Below are positions 17,409 to 26,990 of a stretch of 64,000 bases of DNA, one piece after another. The notes under the pieces are model-generated. The model saw only the letters and a list, made by a program, of their open reading frames with translations, had not been told where the DNA came from and ran no database searches. The first letter of the stretch is position 1; each line of letters opens with the position of its first letter. The stretch is from Desulfuromonadales bacterium (GTDB lineage: Bacteria > Desulfobacterota > Desulfuromonadia > Geobacterales > Pseudopelobacteraceae): contig DUZS01000001.1 in the NCBI GenBank assembly GCA_013349405.1, positions 124,001-188,000 on the forward strand, written 5' to 3'. Both the position numbers and the translations under genes were made by a program.

Positions 17409-20400
17409 ATGCTGCGTACGTGTTCATCTTGTAAGCTAATGACGATTGTTGTAATGGTTTTTTCGTTCTGTGTTGCGGGTGTCGCTCAAGCAGCCTACAC
17501 GCCGCCTGCACCAGTATCACTGGCGTGCGTCGGTAATTCAGGTGCAGTGTCTATCATTAATATCCAGAATGGGGCTGTGTTGGCATCCCCTTCCATTGGC
17601 AGCTCCGCTCTTTACAGCGTTGCCATGAGTCCGGCTGGGAACTTCTGCTATGCCTCCGGTTTTGGCGGAGCGGTATCCAGAATAAATCTTGCCGATAGTA
17701 CGGTGATGAACGGCAATGGAAGCTATAATTTTCACTGGATCACTGTCAGCACCGATGGAAGCAAGCTGTATGCCGCCTCACGGGACGGTTCGACAGTGGA
17801 AGTTTTTTCTACCGCCGACTTGACACCGGTGACGACCATCAACGGATTCAGTAATCCGACCGGCGTGGCGGTCAGCCCAGATGGTGCCAAAGTGTATGTT
17901 GCCAATTACAATTCCGGTACGATTTCCGAGATCTCAACAGGTGACAATAGCGTAGCAACTGTTGCTACCGGTATCAGTACTCCGTACGGTGTTGTGGTCA
18001 GTCCTGACAGTAAAAAGGTTTATGTGGCCAGCGCCGCCGGAACTGTGACAGTCATTGACACCTCCAACAGCAATTCGATTCAGACGATCCCCTTGTCATC
18101 CATGATTGTTGGAATTGCACTGTCGCCCGACGGTCGTTTTTTGTACACAGCCAATTATGGAGCAGGAAGTGTGTCCGTTATCAGAACCTCCGATACCAGC
18201 GTCATCTCTACCGTTACAACGGGCGGATCACCGGAAGGAATCTCAGTGACACCAGACGGCACCAGGGTCTATGTAGCAATCGGTAGCGCCGTAAAAGTTA
18301 TCCGAACGACAGATTACGGGGTGGAAAGCACCCTGCCAGTTACAACCTCCCACTCGGTTGGGCAATTCACCATGCCGGCCCTGCCGGTGTATGCCGCCAA
18401 CTATGGCACTCCGGCTGTTACGGCCCATAATTCACAAAACAGCGGCAACATCGCTCCAGCGGTCAATGTCGCAGGTGCTGCTACCGGTTTTAACGGCACC
18501 AACGGCGTTTTTGCACACGGCAATGAAATTTTTGTGGCCAATCACAATGGGAATAACGTCTCTGTCTACAGTGCATACGACACTGGCAATGCAGCTCCTC
18601 TCCGTACGCTGCAAAGCGGAACAAATTCCGGTAACAATTGGCCGACCCAACTTTTTATCGACAGCGGTGAACTGTATGTGACTAATTTTAACAGCGATAC
18701 CAGAGTGTTCAATTTGACTGATAGCGGTGATGTCGCACCAAAGCGTGTGGTCAGCACCTTGACAAAGACCTACGGCATTGCGGTCTACGGCAATGAATTG
18801 TTTCTTTCCCGCCATCCAAATAGCGGAGATGGCGATACAATTTACGTATTCCCCAAGACCCAGAACAGTGGTGTTGCTGCGGTTCGCTCCATCAGTGGAG
18901 CCAATACCGGTCTCAGTTTCGTATCCGGTATTCATGTATCCAAGGATGAGATTTTTGTCAGCAGCTATTTCAATAATTCAATCAGGGTTTTTAATCTGAA
19001 TGACAGCGGTAATAGTGCTGCCAAAAGAACTATTGAGGGAACCCTCACACAACTCAATACGCCGCTTGGAATCTGGGTCAGCGATAATGAGATATTTGTC
19101 GGTAATCGCGGCGACAACAGCATTCTTGTTTTCAACGTCAGCGATAGCGGCAACGTTGCACCTAAGCGAATCATCAAGGGTTCCGCCAGTGGCTTAAGCC
19201 AGCCGATGCAGGTAATGTCGCCGGTGCTGAGGCGTTACAACCCTGATTTTGAAGTAGATCCGGTCAACACTGCGGGAGGTGGGATTACCGACTGGGAATA
19301 TCAATTCTACACCTATAATGATTTCGGTACCCGGGGTACTTCTCCGACAGCGACGCATACCCTTGAAACTACCGGTGCTCGTTCATTCTCCGGACAAAAA
19401 TCGGTATACTCAACGATCCAGAGCTTTGGTGGCACTAACAATTGGGATGCAGACTATCATTACGCTACTCATGCCATGACTACCGGATACCTGAAACAGC
19501 CCAATATAAATCTTGCTGCAATAACCATCTGGCGCAGCGACATCTCATACACCACTTCTTCCCGCTGGTTCCACTGGTTTGCAATGGATTTAAATGACGG
19601 AGTTAATAGCCAGACGGTTATGCTGGCCTGCAGGGCGTGGGGACTTAATGAAGGGTGCAGTAACAATTACGAGAATACCTCTGACCAGACTGCAACCGGA
19701 ACGGATGGTCAGACCTGGTACCGGCACCGGGTCGCAGTTCCACCGGAGTTTGACCAAAATAAACTGAAAATAACCATCCGCCATGTGCAGCGTTCGTGGG
19801 ATGGTACCAGTGCCTCAAGCAACCTTTATTACGATCTGCTCGGAGAGGAAGTGGTAGATACGACTCCTGGCGCATTCACTTTTGCGTCGATATCAAATGT
19901 ATTCACCAGTACGGCGTACGAATCGGGTGCCGTTACTGTTACCGACATAAGTGCTGCCGCTCCGATTTCAATCGTCGGCGGTCAGTATGCTGTCTCGAGA
20001 GATGGCGGCACAAATTGGGGTGGCTGGACAAGCGTAGCAGGTACGGCAAATCTGAATGATCAGATCAAGGTCATGCTGATATCATCGGTGTCTGCTGGCA
20101 CAAAAACGACGGTGACACTCTCTGTTGGTGGTATAACTGGTGATTTTGATGTGACAACATCGTCAACGCCGGTGGCCTTGCTGCTACCGGTCAGCGGGTT
20201 GGTCTCGCTCTGGCGTGCGGAGAATAATGCGCTGGACAGTTTCGGCAACAATCACGGGACGCTAAAAAATGGAGCGACTTTTGCGGCAGGCAAATATGGA
20301 CAGGCGTTAAGCCTTAATGGAGCGAACAGCTATGTCGAAGTGCCGGATTCGCCAACATTAACCATATCAGGAGATTTTTCTGTTAGCCTGTGGACCAATT

Positions 20401-21884
20401 ACACTGCAATCAGCGCCGGTTTAAATGTTTTTGTCGGCCATGATCAAGGCGGAGGAGCATTGCCAAAATGGGCATTTCTTTCACAGGACGGTAATCTTCA
20501 GCTACATATAAATGGAACCAATCCTGTCTGGGTGGGGGTGCCTTTCAGTCCACAGACCGGTAATTGGTATCACCTCTCGGTAACAAGATCCGGTCCGCTC
20601 TTTACTTTTTATGTAAATGGAATATCTGCAGGAACTGTTACCGATTCTACAGCGATCGCTGATGTAAGTGCACCGCTCACCATCGGTCAGGTAGAAGGTC
20701 TCGGATTTTTTAATGGATTGATTGATGAGGTTGCCATTTACAGCCGTGCTTTGACATCGGATGAAGTGGCCAAGACGGCCGGGATTTCCTACGCCATGGT
20801 TTACTCCGGCAATGGCAGTAACAGTGGAAGCATACCAATCGACTCCAGCAGTCCCTATCAACCGGGTGCAACCGTTACCGTTCTTGGCAATAGTGGAGGC
20901 CTGGCCAGAACCGGTTACAGCTTTTCAGTATGGAACACTGCGGCAGACGGCAGCGGCACTGATTACGCGAATACGGCGGTATTTGTCATTTCCGCTGACA
21001 CCACGCTCTACGCCAAATGGACGCTCAACAGCTATACGGTCAGCTTCAACAGCAACGGCGGCAGCGCCGTAACCAGCCAGAGCATCGACTACAACACAAC
21101 CGCCACCGCGCCGGCCGCGCCGGGCAAAACCGGTTACACCTTTGCCGGCTGGTACTCCGACGCTGCCCTGACAGCAGCCTTCACCTTCACCACGGCAATC
21201 ACCGCAGACACCACGCTCTACGCCAAATGGACGATCAACAGCTATACGGTCAGCTTCAACAGCAACGGCGGCAGCGCCGTGACCAGCCAGAGTGTTGACT
21301 ACAATGCGCTGGCCGCCGCACCGGCTGCACCGACCAAAACCGGCTCGACCTTTTCCGGCTGGTACTCCGACGTCGCTCTGACGACCGCCTTCGCCTTCAC
21401 CACGCCGATTAGCGCAGACACGACGCTCTACGCCAAATGGACGCTCAACAGCTATACCATAACCCCGACCGCTGGCACCGGCAGCAGCATCTCCCCGGCA
21501 ACGGCACAGACCATAACGAGTGGTGCAACAACAAGTTTCACCGTCGCACCGCTTGCCGGTTTCGGCATACTCTCTGTAACAGGCTGTAACGGTACATTGA
21601 ATGGCAGCAGTTACACCACCGCCGCAATTACTGCCAACTGTACGGTTTCCGTCACTGCCGTAAAGCGCAACGGCAACAGCGGCTCCGCTGCTGATCCCAC
21701 TGTTGCGGATGCCCTGAAGGCTATGCAGGCCTATGTGGGACTGCTGTCCCTGACTCCGGAACAGCATATCCTCTATGACGTTGCGCCATTAAGCACCAGT
21801 GCTGTTCCGCAGGGGAACGGTGTTGTTGATGTTGCTGATGTTATTATGATTTTAAGACGAGCAGTTGGAATCGGCAGCTGGTAA
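17409..21884 (+). CDS. Giant secreted beta-propeller/LamG/InlB-repeat protein with dockerin-like tail
   Basis: 1491 residues with an N-terminal signal peptide (about 1-29, ending GVAQAA). Residues about 35-330 are YVTN-type beta-propeller repeats (VAVSPDGAKVYVANYNSGT and similar). About 350-610 is a second repeat array of about 45 residues each (EIFVSSYFNNSIRVFN..DSGN.A.KR). About 815-915 is a beta-sandwich-like segment, about 925-1120 a LamG/concanavalin-like domain (LVSLWRAENNALDSFG...SYVEVPDS), about 1125-1350 InlB_B/Listeria-Bacteroides repeats (FAGWYSDAALT...YAKWT), and about 1430-1491 a dockerin-like Ca-binding tail (GNGVVDVADVIMILRRAVG). AAGGAGGTG precedes the ATG. It is probably surface exposed or extracellular, in adhesion or carbohydrate binding. 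The next gene is a small lipoprotein that may be its partner. Confidence 0.85.
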   Translation: MLRTCSSCKLMTIVVMVFSFCVAGVAQAAYTPPAPVSLACVGNSGAVSIINIQNGAVLASPSIGSSALYSVAMSPAGNFCYASGFGGAVSRINLADSTVMNGNGSYNFHWITVSTDGSKLYAASRDGSTVEVFSTADLTPVTTINGFSNPTGVAVSPDGAKVYVANYNSGTISEISTGDNSVATVATGISTPYGVVVSPDSKKVYVASAAGTVTVIDTSNSNSIQTIPLSSMIVGIALSPDGRFLYTANYGAGSVSVIRTSDTSVISTVTTGGSPEGISVTPDGTRVYVAIGSAVKVIRTTDYGVESTLPVTTSHSVGQFTMPALPVYAANYGTPAVTAHNSQNSGNIAPAVNVAGAATGFNGTNGVFAHGNEIFVANHNGNNVSVYSAYDTGNAAPLRTLQSGTNSGNNWPTQLFIDSGELYVTNFNSDTRVFNLTDSGDVAPKRVVSTLTKTYGIAVYGNELFLSRHPNSGDGDTIYVFPKTQNSGVAAVRSISGANTGLSFVSGIHVSKDEIFVSSYFNNSIRVFNLNDSGNSAAKRTIEGTLTQLNTPLGIWVSDNEIFVGNRGDNSILVFNVSDSGNVAPKRIIKGSASGLSQPMQVMSPVLRRYNPDFEVDPVNTAGGGITDWEYQFYTYNDFGTRGTSPTATHTLETTGARSFSGQKSVYSTIQSFGGTNNWDADYHYATHAMTTGYLKQPNINLAAITIWRSDISYTTSSRWFHWFAMDLNDGVNSQTVMLACRAWGLNEGCSNNYENTSDQTATGTDGQTWYRHRVAVPPEFDQNKLKITIRHVQRSWDGTSASSNLYYDLLGEEVVDTTPGAFTFASISNVFTSTAYESGAVTVTDISAAAPISIVGGQYAVSRDGGTNWGGWTSVAGTANLNDQIKVMLISSVSAGTKTTVTLSVGGITGDFDVTTSSTPVALLLPVSGLVSLWRAENNALDSFGNNHGTLKNGATFAAGKYGQALSLNGANSYVEVPDSPTLTISGDFSVSLWTNYTAISAGLNVFVGHDQGGGALPKWAFLSQDGNLQLHINGTNPVWVGVPFSPQTGNWYHLSVTRSGPLFTFYVNGISAGTVTDSTAIADVSAPLTIGQVEGLGFFNGLIDEVAIYSRALTSDEVAKTAGISYAMVYSGNGSNSGSIPIDSSSPYQPGATVTVLGNSGGLARTGYSFSVWNTAADGSGTDYANTAVFVISADTTLYAKWTLNSYTVSFNSNGGSAVTSQSIDYNTTATAPAAPGKTGYTFAGWYSDAALTAAFTFTTAITADTTLYAKWTINSYTVSFNSNGGSAVTSQSVDYNALAAAPAAPTKTGSTFSGWYSDVALTTAFAFTTPISADTTLYAKWTLNSYTITPTAGTGSSISPATAQTITSGATTSFTVAPLAGFGILSVTGCNGTLNGSSYTTAAITANCTVSVTAVKRNGNSGSAADPTVADALKAMQAYVGLLSLTPEQHILYDVAPLSTSAVPQGNGVVDVADVIMILRRAVGIGSW
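21001..21452 (+). repeat. 210-bp tandem repeats inside the large secreted protein gene
   Basis: The segment C[CG]ACGCTCTACGCCAAATGG recurs at 21001, 21211 and 21421, a period of exactly 210 bp (70 codons). The following bases encoding SYTVSFNSNGGSAVTSQS are nearly identical at the DNA level in the first two copies. This is an expanding InlB-type repeat array and could recombine to change repeat number. Confidence 0.8.
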
Positions 21885-21922
21885 ATAATCAAAATTTACA
21901 TTAATGATAGAGGAGGATTGTC

Positions 21923-22441
21923 ATGACTAAAAATATGTATAATTTATTGTGCGGAATACTCGCCTCAACTGTTTTTTTAACTCTCGCAGGATGCGGAGGT
22001 GGCGGTGACAGTAATTACATTCCACCTACAGTTTATACTTCGGCCGTCGCTAAGGTGAAATTAAACGGAGAGCTTGCCGGTAAAGCCATTTCCGGTGCTG
22101 AGTTCACCATGACTCTGCCGGCTAATGTCACACCTGCGTCGGCCACTGGCTTTGTTACACCGACAGGTACCTTTGCCGGTAGCACTATAGCACCGATTGT
22201 CACCTATATTCCTGCTTCCGGGCCGACTCCCGGAACAGTGCATGTGGTTGTCTCAAGCTCAGTAGAGGCCGGTGTAGCAACAGCTGGAGAGGTGGCAACA
22301 GTAATGTTGCACTTGGCCAACGGAGCAACACCAACAGCGCCGAGCTTTTCTTTCGACAGTGTCGCGACCACGGTGATTGATACTCTCGGCAATCCCATCA
22401 CGGGAATGACCGCCTCAGTAGCCGGAGTTACGCTTCAGTAA
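21923..22441 (+). CDS. Small lipoprotein, possibly cohesin-like
   Basis: 172 residues with a lipoprotein signal (LASTVFLTLAGC) followed by GGGGDS. The mature part has a beta-rich pattern (AKVKLNGELAGKAISGAEFTM, GTVHVVVSSSVEA, GEVATVMLHLANG) loosely resembling cohesin or related beta-sandwich domains, which bind dockerins. It starts 38 bp after the dockerin-like large protein and ends at a strong terminator, so the two probably form one transcript. The cohesin reading is a hypothesis; the lipoprotein call is firm. AGAGGAGG precedes ATG 21923. Confidence 0.72.
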   Translation: MTKNMYNLLCGILASTVFLTLAGCGGGGDSNYIPPTVYTSAVAKVKLNGELAGKAISGAEFTMTLPANVTPASATGFVTPTGTFAGSTIAPIVTYIPASGPTPGTVHVVVSSSVEAGVATAGEVATVMLHLANGATPTAPSFSFDSVATTVIDTLGNPITGMTASVAGVTLQ

Positions 22442-22464
22442 GCAGGCTTTAAGCGCATTGTGAC

Positions 22465-22504
22465 AAAAAACCGTTCGTCCTTTTAAAGGTCGAACGGTTT
22501 TTTT
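22465..22504. terminator. Strong bidirectional terminator
   Basis: A long hairpin with arms AAAAAACCGTTCG (22465-22477) and CGAACGGTTTTTT (from 22491), with an inner CCTTT/AAAGG pairing in the loop. T-runs exist on both strands, so it can end the secreted-protein operon and also transcripts of the minus-strand gene at 22556. Confidence 0.88.
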
Positions 22505-22555
22505 GTATGAAAAGCTGACCCGGTGGTAGTCGGGTTTATGGATATGGTATGAAAG

Positions 22556-22807
22556 CTACGCAATGATCCGCTGTATCTTCGTGATTTCTGAGACGTAGTA
22601 CTTCTGGGTATCGGTAAGTTCTGTATATTTATCTCGAATTATTTTTTCAATATCGCCCGAAAAACAGGCCATCTTTGCCTGAAAACCTCTCAAAGGCACG
22701 CTCAAACCACCTACCTGCTGCTCTATGGTCCCGAGTATCTGAACCAATTCACGTTTGTATGTATATTCTAACACGTAGACCCTCCACATAATCAGGATGC
22801 CAACCAT
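22556..22807 (-). CDS. Small hypothetical protein
   Basis: 83 residues from ATG 22807 (GAGGG upstream) or 77 from an internal ATG at 22789. It is mostly helical with KREL..ILGTIEQQ and DIEKIIRDKYTELTDTQKYY and has no recognisable family. It lies alone on the minus strand facing the strong terminator at 22465-22504, which would suit a real transcript end. It may be a genuine small gene or chance. Confidence 0.4.
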   Translation of the reverse strand: MVGILIMWRVYVLEYTYKRELVQILGTIEQQVGGLSVPLRGFQAKMACFSGDIEKIIRDKYTELTDTQKYYVSEITKIQRIIA

Positions 22808-22934
22808 AATACCCTCATCGGCTGTTTTTTAATTAATTGTAGCCGCCGGTGTATTTTTTTTCCGCGTCCAGGGATTGTTTCGCTCCAGTCTGCGTATAAT
22901 TTTCACAATGAAATGATTCCAAAGGTCTGAGATA

Positions 22935-23006
22935 TGTGATAGAAACAGCGGGTGTCCCGATTGTCCGGGGCTCAAGGCAATTCAGTAAAAGTGCGAGGCT
23001 GTCGGC
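22935..23006 (+). pseudogene. Degenerate receiver-domain remnant of a hybrid kinase
   Basis: In shifting frames the bases translate as VI..ETAGVPIV, then A-QGNSVK, then (after a TAA) KCEAVG, running directly into MNGYLAKPV of the next open frame. This order matches the receiver-domain end seen in the intact neighbour at 26805-26960 (VI...VPIIALTANAM...C..AGMDDYLSKPV) with small deletions and frameshifts. It is read as the eroded 5' part of a former hybrid histidine kinase gene. Confidence 0.55.
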
Positions 23007-23492
23007 ATGAACGGTTATCTTGCCAAGCCGGTGGCAAAAAATAAACTGCTCGAAGCCCTGCAGCGCCTCAACAGGCCGCAGGAATTATCTGTTCATCCGG
23101 AGGTGGAAATGTCTGAGTTACCTGAGTTAGCCGTACTGGAGCCGCGCCCTGTTCTTGAAAATCTTGATTACGATCTGGATACCTACCTGGAGCTGATTGA
23201 TATGTATCTGAACGACTACGTCGCAATCGGCGACCAGCTTGCCGAAAAACTCTCCGGGGATGATCTCGTTGATATCAAGGCCTGCGCTCATGGCTTGAAA
23301 GGGATTGTCGCCAGCATCGGCGGCCTGCGCCTGGCGTTCGTTGCCGACCGGATTCAGGTGATGTGCCGCGAGGGTATCAAGCCGGAGTGCCGGGAGTGGG
23401 CGCCGCGAGTTACGACTGAGGCGGCGGCACTCAAAGATGCGCTTGAACGACTTGACCGGAGCGCCCTGGAGCGGCTTGCAGCAGAACAGTAG
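23007..23492 (+). CDS. Orphan HPt protein (tail of a decayed hybrid kinase)
   Basis: 161 residues. The first 15 (MNGYLAKPVAKNKLL) are the last strand and helix of a receiver domain, including the conserved Lys-Pro. Residues about 48-155 are an HPt domain with the phospho-accepting histidine in CAHGLKGIVASIG (His95). The upstream bases look like an eroded receiver, so the gene is probably the surviving 3' part of a hybrid kinase. It could still be translated as a stand-alone HPt and pass phosphate between the nearby kinases. The next kinase starts 30 bp downstream. Confidence 0.65.
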   Translation: MNGYLAKPVAKNKLLEALQRLNRPQELSVHPEVEMSELPELAVLEPRPVLENLDYDLDTYLELIDMYLNDYVAIGDQLAEKLSGDDLVDIKACAHGLKGIVASIGGLRLAFVADRIQVMCREGIKPECREWAPRVTTEAAALKDALERLDRSALERLAAEQ

Positions 23493-23522
23493 CGTTCGAC
23501 ATCCTCCCGATGGAGAAGCGGT

Positions 23523-26500
23523 ATGAAATTCAACAGCATCAGACATAAACTGGTTCTTGCCGTGGCTCTGTTTATCACGGCCCTGCTCGCGGTGATTGCG
23601 ACGGGTACATACCTCTACTTCAGATATTCGTCCCGTGAGCTGATCCTTGGCCAGCAGTTTGCCATGGTGAGCAGAGAAGCCCACAATCTTGACGGTCACC
23701 TCAAGCAGGCTCAAGCAGTGCTGATTGCCGCCGGCAGCAGCATACCGCCCGCTCTGAAAAAGGACAGCTCCACTGTAGAGGCATGGCTCGCGACACACCT
23801 GGCCACCCGCGCCATCTTCAGCTCCAGCCTGTTTCTTCTCGACAATAGTGGCGTCATGCTCGGAGCTGTTCCGGCCAGGCCAAAAGATTACGGGGCTTCC
23901 TTTGCCGATCGTGACTATTTCAAGGAGACCACGAGCAGCGGCAGAGCACAGATCTCTTTACCGTTCATGTCGCGGGAAACAAAAAAACCGGTTATTGTCA
24001 TGACCGCTCCGCTCCTGGGTGCTGACGGTTCCATTGCGGGAGTGCTCTGCGGCCGGCTTGACCTGCTGGGGAAAGACAACCTGCTGGCATCACTCAACGA
24101 GGTAAAACTCGGCTCACACGGGTATCTCTACCTGTTCGCCCGGGATCGCACCATGATCATGCACCCCGACCCGTCCCGTATCATGAAGCAGGATGTCAAG
24201 CCGGGGATGAACAAGCTGTTCGACTGGGCGATTGAGGGTTTTGAAGGCTCCGGTGAAACGATTAACTCCCGGGGACTGCATTTTCTCGCTTCATTTAAAT
24301 ATCTGGAAAGCGTCGACTGGATTCTGGCCGCCAACTACCCCACAGCCGAGGCGTATCAACCGATCAACCAATTTCGTAACTTTTTTATTGGCGCCATGAT
24401 TGTCGCGCTACTGGCGAGCGTTGCGCTTGCCCGGAAGCTTGGCATCAGCATCAGCAGGCCGCTGACCGACTTTACCAGCCGGATTACCGCCCTGGCGCAC
24501 AGCGATTCGGATAAGAAGATGCGCCTTGATGAAAGCCGCAGTGATGAACTCGGCCTGCTGGCGCTTTCGTTTAATATGCTGCTGGATGACATGCAGCTGC
24601 GTGAGCAGGAACGGGACCGTGCCATAGAAGCGTCGAGAGAGGCGGAAGCCCGGAACGAACTGTTGCTCCAGACGACCCATCAGGGTATCTTTGGTACCGA
24701 CGAAAACGGCTGTTTTACCTACGTAAACAGTGCAGGTCTCGCTATCCTGGGATACGGGAGCGGAGAACTTTTCGGCAAACACTCTCACAGTATTATTCAC
24801 CATAGTCATGGCGATGGTTCCCCCTATCCTGCTCATGAGTGCCCCGTATACCAGGCCAACAAAGCCGGAACCGGTTCCCGTGCTGACGACGAACTGCTCT
24901 GGCGCAAAGACGGCAGCTCTTTTATCGCTGAATTATCGTCTTCCCCCGTTATTGAAAACGGTATCTTCAAAGGAACCGTTGTAACTCTCTCCGATATCAC
25001 CGAGCGGAAGCGGGCAGAAGAGGCGCGGCGCAAGTTGGCCCGCGCTGTCGAGCAGTGCCCGGTTACTATCGTGATTACCGATACCGACGGCACCATCGAA
25101 TTCGTCAACCCTCACTTTACCGAGCTTACCGGCTACAGTGCCGAAGAGGCCATCGGGAAAAACCCGCGCGTGTTGAAATCAGACAAAACGCCGCCGGAGG
25201 TATTTACCGATTTATGGTCAACCATAACGAAGGGAAAAACGTGGGAAGGGGATTTTGTCAATAAGGGTAAAGACGGCACGCTGTTCTGGGAACATGCCGT
25301 GATTTCCGCAATGCTTGATGAGAATGGAGCTATTACCCATTATCTGGCGGTCAAGGAAGATGTCACCGAAAAGAAAAAAATCCTGGAGGAGCTCACCGCC
25401 GCCAGAGACACTGCCGAAGCGGCCACCCTGGCCAAAAGTCAGTTCCTTGCCACCATGAGTCACGAAATCCGCACCCCGATGAACGGCGTCATCGGCATGA
25501 CCGGTCTGCTGCTGGAAACTGAGCTTACCGATGAACAGCGCGGCTACGCCGAGATCGTCAGTCGAAGCGGCGAGAACCTGCTCAGCCTCATCAACGACAT
25601 TCTCGATTATTCCAAGATCGAAGCGGGCAGACTGGACATGGAGATGCTGGTATTTGATCTGCGCACAACTCTCGAAGACACCGCCGAGCTGTTGACCTTC
25701 CGTGCCCAGGATGCCGGTCTGGAGCTGATCTGCCATATGGATCCTTCTGTGCCGACATATCTGAAGGGGGACCCGGGGCGGTTGCGTCAGATCATCACCA
25801 ATCTTGCCGGCAATGCCATCAAATTTACTCATGAAGGTGAAGTGGTCATCGGGGCTGAGCTTGAATCCGAGCAGGGCGAAGCGGTCACCATCCGTTTTAC
25901 GGTGCGCGATACCGGTATTGGTATTCCCCGGTCGCGGCTTGCCGCTGTCTTTGAACCGTTTACCCAGGCAGACGGTTCCACCACGAGAAAGTATGGCGGA
26001 ACCGGACTTGGTCTGGCTATCTGCAAGCAGTTGACGGCACTTATGGGTGGTGAAATCGGTATTGAGAGTGAGGAGGGTGTCGGCTCTACGTTTTGGTTTA
26101 CCGCACGCTTCGAGAAACAAACCGCTATTGAAGCGCACAGCGGTGCGCCCCTGCCGCACGTCGACCTGAAAGGGACCAGGATTCTGGTCGTCGACGATAA
26201 CGCCACCAGCCGGAAACTGCTGGCCACCCTGCTGACTCATTGGGGCTGCAGTTATGAGCTTGCCGTTGACGGCGTGAGTGCGTTGCGGCATCTTCGTGAG
26301 GCGGCAGCAGCGCACCATCCTTTCCAGGTCGCCCTGCTCGATCAGGAAATGCCGGTCATGGACGGCAGCGAGCTCGGTCGTCAGATCAAGGCGGATCCGC
26401 AGTTGCAGGCAACCTTGCTGATTATGGTGACATCGCTGGCTCAGCGTGGTGATGCCGCGGCACTGGAGAAGATCGGTTTTACCGGCTATCTGGCGAAGCC

Positions 26501-26990
26501 GGTCCGGCAGTCACAGCTCTACAGCTGTATCGCCCTTGCGCTCGACCGGGCGCACACCCCGGACGTACCCGCGCCCCTCATCACCCGGCACACCGTGGCC
26601 GAAGTTGCCAATCGCGGCTTACGCATTCTCCTGGCGGAAGATAACGTCATCAATCAGAAGGTTGCACAAAGCATGCTCGGCAAACTGGGCTACAAGGCCG
26701 ATGTCGTTGCCAATGGCCTTGAGGCGGTGTTGGCGCTGGAGATGATAGATTACGATATTGTCCTTATGGATTGCATGATGCCGGAGATGGACGGTTTCGG
26801 CGCCACTGCCGTAATTCGAGACCCCGACTCGAGCGTCCGCAATCACACGGTACCGATCATAGCGTTGACCGCCAACGCCATGCAGGGCGATCGTGAGCTC
26901 TGCCTTGCCGCAGGTATGGATGACTATCTGTCCAAGCCGGTGAAGAAGGATGAACTGGCGGCGGCTCTGGAGAAATGGGGGCAAAAATGA
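23523..26990 (+). CDS. Membrane hybrid sensor histidine kinase (Cache-HAMP-PAS-PAS-HisKA-HATPase-REC-REC)
   Basis: 1155 residues. TM1 about 10-31, a periplasmic Cache-type sensor (about 35-280, with FADRDYFKET and GYLYLFARDRTMIMHP), TM2 about 284-306, HAMP about 307-360, two PAS domains (about 378-500 and 505-630, each ending in an ITERK/VTEKK linker), HisKA with phospho-accepting His647 in [14 protein letters not shown], and an ATPase domain ([12 protein letters not shown]). Two receivers follow with aspartates at about 940 (LLDQEMPVMDG) and 1083 ([11 protein letters not shown]). It has no HPt of its own. Its stop overlaps the next gene (ATGA at 26987). Confidence 0.94.
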   Translation: MKFNSIRHKLVLAVALFITALLAVIATGTYLYFRYSSRELILGQQFAMVSREAHNLDGHLKQAQAVLIAAGSSIPPALKKDSSTVEAWLATHLATRAIFSSSLFLLDNSGVMLGAVPARPKDYGASFADRDYFKETTSSGRAQISLPFMSRETKKPVIVMTAPLLGADGSIAGVLCGRLDLLGKDNLLASLNEVKLGSHGYLYLFARDRTMIMHPDPSRIMKQDVKPGMNKLFDWAIEGFEGSGETINSRGLHFLASFKYLESVDWILAANYPTAEAYQPINQFRNFFIGAMIVALLASVALARKLGISISRPLTDFTSRITALAHSDSDKKMRLDESRSDELGLLALSFNMLLDDMQLREQERDRAIEASREAEARNELLLQTTHQGIFGTDENGCFTYVNSAGLAILGYGSGELFGKHSHSIIHHSHGDGSPYPAHECPVYQANKAGTGSRADDELLWRKDGSSFIAELSSSPVIENGIFKGTVVTLSDITERKRAEEARRKLARAVEQCPVTIVITDTDGTIEFVNPHFTELTGYSAEEAIGKNPRVLKSDKTPPEVFTDLWSTITKGKTWEGDFVNKGKDGTLFWEHAVISAMLDENGAITHYLAVKEDVTEKKKILEELTAARDTAEAATLAKSQFLATMSHEIRTPMNGVIGMTGLLLETELTDEQRGYAEIVSRSGENLLSLINDILDYSKIEAGRLDMEMLVFDLRTTLEDTAELLTFRAQDAGLELICHMDPSVPTYLKGDPGRLRQIITNLAGNAIKFTHEGEVVIGAELESEQGEAVTIRFTVRDTGIGIPRSRLAAVFEPFTQADGSTTRKYGGTGLGLAICKQLTALMGGEIGIESEEGVGSTFWFTARFEKQTAIEAHSGAPLPHVDLKGTRILVVDDNATSRKLLATLLTHWGCSYELAVDGVSALRHLREAAAAHHPFQVALLDQEMPVMDGSELGRQIKADPQLQATLLIMVTSLAQRGDAAALEKIGFTGYLAKPVRQSQLYSCIALALDRAHTPDVPAPLITRHTVAEVANRGLRILLAEDNVINQKVAQSMLGKLGYKADVVANGLEAVLALEMIDYDIVLMDCMMPEMDGFGATAVIRDPDSSVRNHTVPIIALTANAMQGDRELCLAAGMDDYLSKPVKKDELAAALEKWGQK

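Noticed and set aside
20925-21767. 280-residue Gly/Arg-rich open frame on the minus strand
   Set aside because: It is the antisense of the GC-rich InlB repeats, and its repetitive composition is a by-product.
25218-26318. 366-residue open frame on the minus strand within the hybrid kinase gene
   Set aside because: It mirrors the conserved kinase codons and has no domain of its own.
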